Positions 12,024 to 24,000 of a DNA stretch of 31,129 nucleotides are shown here, piece by piece. Position 1 is the first letter of the stretch. Every line of letters starts with the position of its first letter. The position numbers were made by a program, and so were the translations under genes. Below the pieces are notes generated by a model. That model worked only from the letters and a program-made list of their open reading frames with translations. It was not told the DNA's origin and made no database searches. The stretch is from Pelargonium cotyledonis (taxonomy: Eukaryota > Streptophyta > Magnoliopsida > Geraniales > Geraniaceae), in the NCBI GenBank assembly GCA_036897625.1, contig JAYMTA010000335.1, positions 1-31,129 of the forward strand, written 5' to 3'.

Positions 12024-12041
12024 ATGCTCTTCCTTTACTGA
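12024..12041 (+). promoter_or_regulatory. five-codon upstream ORF in the ISA3 leader
   Basis: ATG at 12024 opens a frame of five codons (MLFLY) closed by TGA at 12039-12041, 39 bases before the main ATG. If the transcript starts upstream of 12024, it would be met first by scanning ribosomes and could lower translation. The transcription start is unknown. Confidence 0.45.
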
Positions 12042-12080
12042 TAGCTACAGCATCAAGCAACGAGTCGGACGTACGTACAG

Positions 12081-15000
12081 ATGCTTCTCCAATCGCCTCT
12101 CCGCTGCTCCAATGCCACCCAGTTTCCTCTCTTCTCCAACAGATACGCCACTTCCTCTCCTCTTGTTCGCATTGGGTAATTAACTTCTATTCCTTTCTTG
12201 TTTACGCACCTTCATATTCCTTTGATCCCTTTCTTGTAACTTGTTCGAACATTGTTCAAGCTTTGTTGTTTGAATTCTCTATTTTATACGGTTTTTCTAG
12301 CTTTTGGTGTCAAATTTTCCAAATGGGTTTTCAGTGGTTCAGCATTTTGAGGAAGGTTCTTGTCAGGTGAAAGAATAGTGTGACTTGTTAGATTGGTTGT
12401 CTGATTTCATTGGATTTTAATTTTATTTGCATCCCATTTTGCTCCATGATCAATTTTAGGAAATGGACATTGGGATTTAATTGTATGCATCTGCACATTT
12501 TGAGATATGTGTGAATTATCAGAGTTTTTACATGTAGCATTGCGAAAACTGGAGTCTCTTCAACTAGGATGTCTAGAATTTGGTTAAGTGTGATATTATT
12601 TTGATGAAAAATGTAGATGATTCTTAATATCTTGACAGATTGAAGTTGAGTAAGCAACCGTCGGGAAGCAACCAACATGGACTTCACAGTAAGGCATGTA
12701 TATGTTTCCATTATGCGATGAAATCAACCCTATCTCGTGGTTTTGTGATGTTTGCTCTTGTATTAAAGAACTGTATGGACTTTGGCGTAGGTTAGGCAGG
12801 GGGTTCTGTCAAGCATAGAATGACTAATGCCCAAGGTCAGCGTGCTCAAGAATATGTAGTTGAGGTACTTATCATTTACAAATGTACCTTATTTTTTCTG
12901 TCTTGGCTTACATTTATTTTATCTTGTATAGGCATTAAGGGTCTTGTTAATTGGTAACTCTAAGCTTGATATAAGGAAGTGTAGCTATGCCATCTATAGG
13001 ATACAAGTGCAAAAAATAAACATTACAAAAGTGCCACTCTTTAGAGAAAATTGCATCAAATAAATTTATTTCAAATACACATCAAAGAGGAAAATTGAGG
13101 TTTTTAGTTTTCATTCCCTACTAGGTGGGTGTAAAGCTACTGTGGTAACAGAATCTTTTGATGCAAGTTATTTGGTAATTAAGTACAGTAGCAGGTTAAT
13201 ACATCTGTTTTGTGATACAAGGCATGTTGTACAGACAATGTTTTGGAAGTACGGTTGCATGCCCCCTTCCAATAATGTGATCAAGATGAATTCCATACAG
13301 AGCTCCCCCTGGAAAAAAGGGACCATTTTCATAGAGGAATTACAAATTAACAGCAACAACAATATAGAAAACCATTTTCACAACATATTTTAAAACAAAG
13401 ATTATTGTATCTTTTGTAAGTTAACGATGGCTTTAAACGGGGATTGAATAATGGAATGGATACAATACCAAATGCTGGTATATCATAACATCCTAGTCTA
13501 TCAAATTTAATGTTTATAATTGTAGGAGGAAGCTTCTCAAATGTCAGAGTCCACTACGTTCAAAGTTTTACCTGGTCAGGCATTTCCACCTGGAGTATCA
13601 AAAGTTGACAGCGGCATCAATTTTGCTATTTTTTCACAGCATGCAACTGCTGTTACCCTTTGTTTATCACTTCCTCAGAGGTGACAATTTTCTTTCAGTT
13701 GATAAAATTCAGCTGTAGTTATGCACACACTCATGATACTATCTAAAATGTTCAGATTTAAGATTTATTTATTGCAATGTGCTACTGTACTTTGTTTTTT
13801 TTTTCAGAGTAATTTATACTGATTGTACTCCCCCAACCACCTAATTTTTTTTATCTTATTTTATTACTAATTATAATTTTTTCATGATGCATTTGTCATC
13901 TGTCATCACTTCGCTCACTCAATATCTTTGCAATCTGCAAGTGTTGGACATGATTAAAGATAAACACTATTTGGTTGAAATTTTTATCTAATTTGGAAAG
14001 AATGTGATTTATTTCCCATACAAGATTAGAAACTTCCTATGTAAATATAACGTTCATTGATATTTGTTGGTGAAATACTAGTTTATCTCATCCTATTATA
14101 CTGTGGCTTAGATCACTTGCCCACATGTATATGGCTTTGATAAGGAAGTTAAGGATGAATAGTATCTGTGGTTATGTCATTATTTTGTTTTTAATGTTTT
14201 AATTTCTTTGCTTAAGTAAGCTTCTCCAAACTTCATGCTGCATAATAATTTTTGGGGATATATTGACAGGCAGGACAGTGGAATGGTGGAGTTGGCTTTG
14301 GATCCTAATGTGAATAAAACCGGAGACATCTGGCATATTTGTGTTGAGGTAGTCTTTTTGAAATGTTGCTCCAAATACTACATTTCTGCAGTTTCCTATG
14401 GGTGGTATTAATCAATAGCCATAGGTAGAGCTAGGCTTGGGTTTGGAGAGCCTCATGCCCCCATCTCATTTCTTAATTCCAAAAAACTTATTAATTAATT
14501 AATTAAGTGTTATCATTAAATGTCTCTCTTAATTTTTTGAAATTTTATACTCACTCATTTGACAAAAGTTAATAATGGTCTAACTCAATGTCTAATTTTG
14601 TAATAAAAAAATTATTGGCCATTTATTTTATAAAATGAAAAAAAATCTCAAATAAAATGAGCACAAACACAATAGGGTATTTCTTAATCTATCATACAAG
14701 TTTCAAACTAAACATGCAGCAAAATTGAAATTATTCATATCATGCTTAAATATATATTGCAATGGCTGTTAGGATTGGAATGACCCGATGCACAAGTATT
14801 AGAGATGAGATAAGAGATATAAAATGAAGCGAAATTGGACACCGGAATCTACGTGGACAACCCCCAAAATTATAGGGGTAAAAAAACCACGTGCAAGGTT
14901 GAGGAATACACTATATATTTGGAAAAACAACAATCTCTCTAATTATACAAGGAGAAACAATGGGACACCTCTCGTTTGAAATTAGAAGATTCACTCTCAA

Positions 15001-18000
15001 ATATATGCTATATATGAGATAGAACACTTAATTTTGGGATGAGAATTTCACAAAGCCCAAACCCCCAATTTATAAGAACATTGCCGGCACATTTTTTCCT
15101 CTAAAGTCTAGCCTTGTCATAATACATGTGTCAAGATAAAAATGAGAGGCTATCAATGTGTGCCACATATTGGACACCTTGCACTCTTGAAGCATTGTAA
15201 TCTTCCTCCCCATGTGGTGTTGACACATATGCAAACACATTGCATGTGCTACATTCGACCTACATCTAGAGCAACTAGATGTGAAAACAACTTTTCTCCA
15301 TGGTGATCTCAAAGAGGAGATCTACATGCTCCAATCGGAAGGCTTTGAAGAAAAAGGCATAGAAAACTTGGTTTGCAAGTTGAACAAATCTCTGTATGGT
15401 CTCAAATAGGCGCCGAGATGTTGGTACATGAGATTTGATTCATATATCACGAGCCTTGGTTACAACATACTCATTAATGATCCTTGTGCTTACTACAAGA
15501 GATTTGGTGAGGAAGATTTTATCATCTTGCTGTTGTACGTGGACGACATGTTGGTTGCCGGCCCCAAAAATGATTGGGTCCAAGAATTGAAGGCTCAACT
15601 GGTTAGAAAATTTGATGTGAAGGACTTTGGGGACCAGCAAACAAGATTTTTGGGATGCAAATTTACCGAGATAGAAATAACCGGAAGATTTGGCTTTCTC
15701 AAAAGAATTATTTGAAAAAAATTCTTCAGCGCTCCAGTATGCAAGATTGTAAGCCAATATCTACTCCTCTTCATATTAATTTCAAGTTATCTTCTAAGAT
15801 GTGCCCTAGCAATGAAGCAGAGAGTATGGAGATGTCTCGAGTACCGTATGCATCGGTAGTGGAAAGCTTAATGTTCCCTATGGTTTGTACCAAATCAGAC
15901 ATTGCACAAGCAGTGAGAACAGTTAGTCGGTACATGACGAATCCCGAAAGAGATCATTGGAGTGCGGTAAAGAGGATCCTGAGATGCATCAAGGGTACCT
16001 CAAATGTTACATATTGTTTGGGTGGATCAGAATTTACTGTCAGAGGATATGTGGATGTGGACTATGCGGGTGATCTGGACAAAAGAAAATCCCCTACGGG
16101 ATGTGTGTTGTACTTGTAGGAGGAGTTGTAAGTTGGGTTTCAAAACTGCAATCCAATCCAGCGCTATCTACTACAAAAGCGGAATATATGGCAGCTACAG
16201 AAGTCTGTAAGGAAAGAATATGAATTAAAAGGTTGATGGAGGAGCTCGGGCACAATCAAGAAAAACTTATTTTGTATTGTGACAGTTAGAACGTCTTGTA
16301 TCTTGCAAGGAATCCAGCCTTTCATTCCAGGAGGAAGTAGATAGAAGCCCGGTATCATTACGTCTGTTATATAGTGGAAGAAGAAAGCGTGGATATGCAA
16401 AAAATCCACGCATATGAAAACCTAGCAGATGCGCTGACAAAGCCGATAAATTTTGACAAGTACACATAGTGTCGATCCTGTTATGGCCTAGCGGAGACGT
16501 AAGCAACATGTAATGGTGAGGTAGAAAGAATGGTGTGGAAACGCGATTGATTCTCATTCAAGTCTCCAAGTGGGAGAAATGTTAGACATGTGGCTTCTCC
16601 ATCTTCTTCAATGTGTTTGCATATGTGTCAACACCACATGGGGAGGAAGATGACAATGTTTCAAGAGTGCAAGGTGTCCAGTATGTGGCACACATTGATA
16701 GCCTCTCATTCATAGCTTGACACATGTATTATGACAAGGCTAGACTTTGGAGGAAAGGAGATGCCAACAATGCTTCTATAAATTGGAGGTCTGGCTTTGT
16801 GAAATTCTCATCCCAAAATCAAGTGTTGTATCTCCCATGTAGTATATATTTGAGTGTGAATCTCCTAATTTCAAGAGAGAGGTGTCCAATTGTTCTCTCA
16901 TTGTATAACTAGAGAGATTGTTGTATTTCCAAATATATAGTGTATTCTTCTACTTTTCCTGTGGTTTTTTACCCCTAAAATTTTGGGGCTTTTCCACGTA
17001 AATTCCGGTGTCCAATTTCGCTTCATTTTATATCTCATCTTTAATACTTGTCCATCGGGTCATCTCGATCCTAACAATGGCAAGTATGATCTTTCGCAAA
17101 TATTAAAGATTTAGCTTCAATTGTTTTATTTAAAAAATCATCTTTATTTTTAAATACAATGGTGGAAGTTTATTTCAAAAGGACATCTATATCAAAGTTG
17201 TTACCCATTGTTTTTTTTTGACGAATGTTATCTATTGTTATTGGTTGTAGTACAATTCAAGAAAATACACTTATAAAAGTTTATATAGAATTCAAACTAA
17301 AATATTTAATTTCATAGATTTCAAGCTATGATGTTAATTTTTGATAAATTATAAGAATAACATACATTGGAAAAGGGTCATTTCCAAGTTAATTTTCTTG
17401 ACTTTTTATTTACTTAAATCCATAAACACTAATCCAAATTGGTTTAAACACTATACAGTATGCACATTAATTAGCATATAACATGGAAAATAGATGTTAC
17501 ATAATATGTATATTGTTATATTTTTCATCAAAGCATAAATATGACACGATGCGGTAGAGCCCCTCCATTGCAATTTTTTTTTGCCTCCGCCACTATCAAT
17601 AGCTATTTCCCCAATCAACCTTATTGAAAGATGCTTGCATACACTACTAAAAGTTAGAATTTGCTTGGTAGGGTAATGAAGGGGACACATCCTCTGTTTG
17701 ATAGAGGCAATGAAAGAGAGAATGGATTGAAGGTACACTATTGTTTACAAAAGACCCTTGTAAACTGATGCAGGTTGGTTTAAATAAAGAGTGCTTCAGC
17801 TTCAGTTAAGAGAGATTAAAAGGACCTGGAGAGACTTAAGTTTACGTGGAAAGAGGTAATAAGAAAAGTCATGATAATGCGAAGGAGAATATAAGTGGAG
17901 GATCCCAAAGAGTGATGCTAAAGGGTTCACTTAGCAAGGTCATCCTAGTTTTGGATTGAAGCTAGTTTTAGCTGTTGTAGAAGTACCCTTGTTTAAGTTA

Positions 18001-21000
18001 ATTGACAGCACTAATCCTCCATCCATTTTGTCCGAATCGTGTCGTGCGCTGGTATTAGTGCAACACAGGGCGTGCAAGTGAAGTTTCCCGCAATCTTTGT
18101 AATCTATGAGCGATGTTTATGGTATTGAGATTACTTTTGTAAATGTAGGATTTGCCTCGGAACAATGTTCTTTATGGCTATCGCTTAGATGGTCCCAAAA
18201 ATTGGAATGAAGGACATCGGTTTGACAGCAGCATTATTCTGATAGATCCATATGCAAAGCTAATCGAAGGTCGCCGATATTTTGGAGATGCTACCAATAA
18301 GTTGTCCAAATTTCTAGGAACTTTTGATTTTGAAAGCTTGCCGTTCGACTGGGGAGACAACTACAATCTGCCAAATATACCAGAGGTAATTAAGTTGTTC
18401 TTTACTTCTTCCATGAGCTGAATAACTTGTTATTTTGGAAACTTGTCCTTATTTATATAAATTTGATTTTCACTCTCTAGTTTCTCTTTGTATTTTGGCT
18501 TTATATTAAGCGTTTCTCAGTTTTCCAGTAGTAATATTTAGCTGACAACCCCCTATAAAAAAATTTCTTTTGTTTTTTGATGAATACATTACTCGTTGTT
18601 TATCAGTCATGTTCCCTCTTCATATACTTCTATATTTTGAAATTTGATTGTTCATATTTCCTTTGCAGAAAGATCTTGTTATATATGAAATGAATGTACG
18701 TGCATTTACAGCTGATGAGTCTAGCGGACTGAATCCAGAGATACGTGGAAGCTACTTGGGTGTAATTGAGAAGGTATGACATGCTGAATTGAGCTGAATA
18801 ATTTCTAAGGAGTAGCGGTTGTATCTGTTCTATTGTAAACAGAAGAATGTAATAAATTGTTTGGCTACTCTGTCTTAAGTGTCGAACACTTGAATCTCTT
18901 GGTTATTTTTTCATAGATTGATCCATAGTTGATATTGCCCAAGGAACTTTGAAAGACTACATTAGGTTTAAAATTAATAGGAAATCGAACTAGTCTAGCA
19001 GAAAATTTCATTCCAGTAATGCAAAGCGACACTTATTTAACAAGGAACTTCAAATTTAAATTTGGAGAGTCCAGTTTCCCATATCTGAAATAAACTGGAC
19101 CGTGATCTGTTTTTGAGATATACTTGAAATTTAAAGAACACCAAGTCTAAGATTCACTTTATATCCATGATAATGTGGACTAATAAGTTTTTTAGGCATC
19201 CCAAGGAGCTTGTAAAGGCCCCTAGAAGGTTATGATGTTATAATTTTATAAACTTGCGGTGAACAGAATCATAACAACAGCATAGGAGAATGAATGTGTA
19301 TCTCCTCACTTGAAAGCCAAATGGGCATACTGGAGTCTTGTTAGTTTACTTTAACTTTCTATATGAGTATTACCATAAATTATGTATCATCTTTCCACTT
19401 AATTCAGTATTGAAAGAGTAGCTTACTATTTCTCTTTTATGATATTGAGGGTATGTTTCATTTTGTATGTTTGGTTTGTAGACAATAGTAGCTATATGGC
19501 CATTTTCATAAATCATATATTTCTTACTTTTTTTTCATTGAAAGATCCCACACCTTTTGGAGCTTGGCATCAATGCAGTAGAGTTGCTACCCGTTTTTGA
19601 GTTTGATGAGTTTGAGTTGCAGAGGCGCCCAAATCCCAGAGATCACATGGTAATCAAAATCTCTCATTGTGTACTTTACATGATGAAATTTATGTAATCA
19701 TGAGAACTATTCATTATGGTATATGGTCTTCAAATGGTTAATCTTCATTTGTTTCTTCTCATTCTAGGCATCGTAATGTGCAGCGTATCAGTTGTTATAT
19801 TGGAATGTTAAAGCACTTCAGAATAATGAAGTTCTAAGCACCTATACTTCTTGTTCTTATATCATTGATACTGCTGGTCTTTAACTGGTCCTGCATCACT
19901 ATTCGTATCTAAATTATTTTTTTGTTGTTTTCATTATTGTTGTTGCTCAATGTATCTAAAATGCAAGTAGTGGTATCTCAAATCCTAACTCACTTCTTCT
20001 GCTAGTTTTTATTCCATTGATACTGCTGGTCTTTAACTGGTCCTGTTCTAAATTATTGTTTTGTTGCTCAATGTATTTAAAATGCAAGTAGTAGTGACTT
20101 AAATCTTAACTCACTTCTTCTTCTGCTAATTCTTATACTGTTGATACTGCCGGTCTTTAACTGGTCCTGCATCACTATTCATATCTAAAATATTATTTTT
20201 GTTGCTCAATGTATATAAAATACAAGTAGTGGTATCTCAATTCCTAACTCACTAGTGATTTTCCTTGGTTTATCAATGTGTGATCTGGGACTCATGAATT
20301 ATCAAGATTAACACATGGGGCTATTCGACAATAAATTTCTTTGCTCCCATGACTCGATATGCTAGTGCTGGTGGAGGGCCTCTTAAAGCTTCCCAAGAAT
20401 TAAAGGAAATGGTTAAAGCTTTACATGGTGCTGGGATAGAGGTGATCATATACTTCTTTCCCTCATATTCAGGAGCACATATTTTCTTTGGTTTGTCTTA
20501 GTTTCCTGATTGAGAGTCTAAATTAAAAGTTATTATTGTATGGTAAAGCTTATACTTTCTGCAGGTTATTTTGGATGTTGTCTATAATCATACTAATGAG
20601 GCTGATGATGCCTATCCCTATACGACTTCATTTCGTGGCATAGATAATAAGGTAATTTCACACTTTCGTATGCGTTATTAAAACTGTCTAACTTGTTATG
20701 TATCTAGAATTCCAAGTAAGAAGAGCTATACTTGTTTGACAAACATCATCTATTTGCGTGCATCTGTTGCAAGAAAAGTTTTTGTTCTTTTCGTGTGTGC
20801 AGGTCTATTACATGCTAGATCCTAACAACAAAGGCCAGCTGCTAAACTTCTCAGGCTGCGGTAATTCACAAATTTCTTTGACAACCATTCTCCTACCCTC
20901 CGTCAATAACTTTTGTAGACATAGAAATCATCTTCTTTGATTCTTCTGATATTATGACTTTTCTTACACTAAAGAATATATTCGCCACAAGATATTAGTG

Positions 21001-24000
21001 TAATTATACTTCTCCTTTCAATATCAGATTATTCTTAGATAGTTCCAAAAACGTGATTTAAGAAGCATTTTTTTAATTTGCAATTTTACCCTTACTCAAT
21101 ATGCGTTAAATTCCTAATTCTCCATATGCATCCTGTTGTCTGGTGCTGGCCTGTATTTCATTGTGAGAAATCCTTGTTACGCAAGTTCTTCCCAGACATA
21201 ACAATATTTTGATAAAAGTATAGGACTAGAGCACAAATAAGTTATACCATGATCTGTGATACGGCAAGAGAGAACATAAAGAGATTGAAGTCCACCAAGG
21301 TGGATAATTAGAAGACTGGGGGAGACGGGGGTATTGCCAGTAGTAGTGGTGCTATCTATGAGTTAGATAGTTGTCTAAGATGTGAAATTTGTCTACATTT
21401 CAGTTAGCTTGATTTCCGAATCATGTTAACTTCTGCAAATAACAAAATAAATAATTGTGGAAATTTTGGACCTTGTAGTTATTTTGTGTATGACTGGCAA
21501 TGAGTTCTCTGGATTGATTATTCACTGGACCAAACAAATACAACTTTCATGAAGAAAAGCCATTGATTACTGTTCTATTTAATAGTATTTATACTGCAAA
21601 GAAAACTTGCAAAATAATGGCCTGAATTGGAACTTACTAATCATATGAGGTAGTCATATGATAAAAAGATATTTATACGACATCCTATATGATGTTAGAT
21701 GTTCAAAAAAATAATAGCGTTTTTATGGTGTTTATGTATCTCACATTGAAAGAATTTGAAGTATGTCAACACTTGATAAACATATTGGGCCCTCCACTTA
21801 TCAAGTTAACCTTTTGGGTTGGAGTTGAGTTTGACATGATATCAGAGCTGTTTTGGTTTGGCCCTAGTGACCCTTCTGTATTGCCTCCCTTCATGGTCCA
21901 CGTGCAGGGTCCATTGTGTTTTCCGGCCTGCACGTGATGGGGTGTTAATATATCTCACATTAATTGTAATAATGCATGATAATATTGGTGATTTACATTT
22001 CACTTGAGAAGTTGGTGTCATAGGTTATTTCTAATGGTTTAAACTGATCCTAATAGTCTTGAAGTCCACTTCAAATGACATTTTTTGTATGATTTTGGGC
22101 TGGCATGCCTTATAAATTTGTTCTGCTTTTTCTAAGAATTCTACGTTCTTTTCATCTCCAGGAAATACATTAAACTGTAATCACCCTGTGGTCATGGAAC
22201 TCATCCTAGACAGCTTAAGACACTGGTATGAATGCAATTCATAGATAATTTCATCATTGATATTGATGCTAATAAGAAATATATTGTTTTGTGAACAAAG
22301 ACAACATCTATTTTGCTATTTTTGAAGTTTTCTGGTCATCAATAATTTTGTTTTTATTTTGGAGTAACTCATTATAATTTTGTTGTTTGCATCATTGGAT
22401 AATAAATTACATCTCAGGTTTTGTCATTTCTTTCTTTTTATCCAACAGGGTAGAGGAGTATCACGTGGATGGTTTCCGGTTTGACCTTGCCAGTGTTCTT
22501 TGTCGAGGAACAGATGGTTCTCCACTCAGTGCTCCCCCACTTATCAGGGTAAGTAATATGCGCTCGGCTTCATATAGGTTATGCTTGGTGGGACATATAA
22601 AATCAAATAGTCCTTTGCTTCATTGGTACTACTATTGCACAGGATAACTTGATATTGGGATATATTACATCTAATTAATGAAATTACTGGCCCATGCATG
22701 CATACACGCATGCTTTGAGTGTGATAATCATTGACTATTAATACATAAGAAAGGAAAAAGAATAAAAGAAGCTACTAGAACTCTTAACTATTCTTCGTTT
22801 TTAATGGGATTTATAGAGTTTGTACATGAATTCAGAAAGACTATGGAAGTTTTCTTGGGTGCATAAAACTATGCCAATATATAGCAGATCCATTTAAGTT
22901 GGTCTTAAAACCAACTGAGAATAAGCTATGGAATATTCTAATCTTTCCAGTTCACTTATATACATTGTGGCAAGAATAACCATAAAAATTAAATGTAAAT
23001 ATGGTTCTTTGTGTGATCTTTGGAGATTGAAAATATAGTGTTACAGAGATCTTTTGTTATGAGAAGAAAGAAAATGTACCATGCCATTTCCTTATGTGAA
23101 GCCTAAATATTACTAGTCCAACTAGTATGCAGAAGTGAACTAACTACTATTACATTCTGTACAATCACTGTTAAGTGAGATGACATATCAAAAGATAGAA
23201 ATTATAGAATTACTGACGCCGACCAAGGTACTTTAATCAACGAAAATCGATTATGTGGTTTATCTATAATATGTAAATGCACTTTGAATAACTCTTAAAT
23301 GTTATAATGGTACCAAGAAATAGCAGTTATAGTATCAACTAATGACATTTCAAAAGCAACATCATCCAACGAAAGAGTTTTTTCTACTGGTTCCTTATAT
23401 AGGTACTTGAAATGACCTTGTGTGATGCTAGCTACCTTCATTAGAGGTTCCAGCTGTATTTATACTGATGCGGGTTCTGCTATATTGCAAAATAATAGTT
23501 TATGTCCAGACTTTTTATCTTGAAATAGACTGAGCTCATATGGGGTCACAGTCATAACTCATAAGTTTGGGTTTACTTAGTTCAAGTTGACTGCTGTTAG
23601 TAGGTTGCCAAACCATTAATGTATATTCCATAAAGCATACAAGCAATATCTGTTGATTTACATGTTGCTTGCACTATATGGAGCTTAAACAGACTGGAAT
23701 AGGAGAAAACGGAAAGATTCTTTTCTTATGAACTGATACTCTTTAAAGGGAAGAATGAACATTTATGCACTAAGAAAAGAAAATAAAAAATTTTAGACAT
23801 GCTACAGTGAGAAACTATCTATCATTTTTTACACATTCAGTTGCATTGATGAAACTATTCTTATACTACCACCGTTACATTTCAAAATTATTCTAGAAGA
23901 TGCCATAGTAATGAATAATAATTTAAGAAAATAAAGAAGAACGAGGGGCAAGCTCTAAAATAGTTCGATACATGTGGACTTGCATTCAACCCTAAGTTAT

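Larger units (their letters stand above)
14767..17076 (+). mobile_element. truncated Copia element with inverted LTR copies at its two ends
   Basis: A 2310-base unit in ISA3 intron 5. From left to right it holds an inverted LTR copy (14767-15242), a Copia reverse transcriptase and RNase H remnant (about 15244-16460), a polypurine tract (16568-16579) and a sense LTR (16580-17076). Gag, protease, integrase, the first part of RT and the primer-binding site are absent. The 5-base sequence ATGGC lies directly outside both ends (14762-14766 and 17077-17081), as expected for integrase-made target duplication. A normal Copia element has direct LTRs; here both outer ends are the U5 end (terminal CCTAACA and its inverse TGTTAGG). 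Confidence 0.88.

Noticed and set aside
11968..12183. 71-codon ORF overlapping the ISA3 start region
   Set aside because: It begins at TTG, is in a different frame from the transit-peptide ORF starting at 12081, and reads into intron 1. The 12081 frame joins perfectly to the downstream ISA3 exons.
15428..16119. Functional retrotransposon polyprotein or a separate gene
   Set aside because: Internal stop at 15407-15409, frameshifts near 15629 and 16113, and loss of gag, protease and integrase show it is a dead remnant.
14767..17076. DNA transposon with long terminal inverted repeats
   Set aside because: The inverted ends suggested a TIR transposon, but the right arm is preceded by a polypurine tract, starts and ends as a Copia LTR, and the interior codes Copia RT and RNase H.
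18949..19300. Possible further repeat in ISA3 intron 7
   Set aside because: AT-rich words recur, but I could not find paired ends, tandem units or coding remnant.
21689..21937. 82-codon ORF in ISA3 intron 11
   Set aside because: It spans the LTR, primer site and internal segment of a TRIM-like element and has no protein similarity that I recognise.
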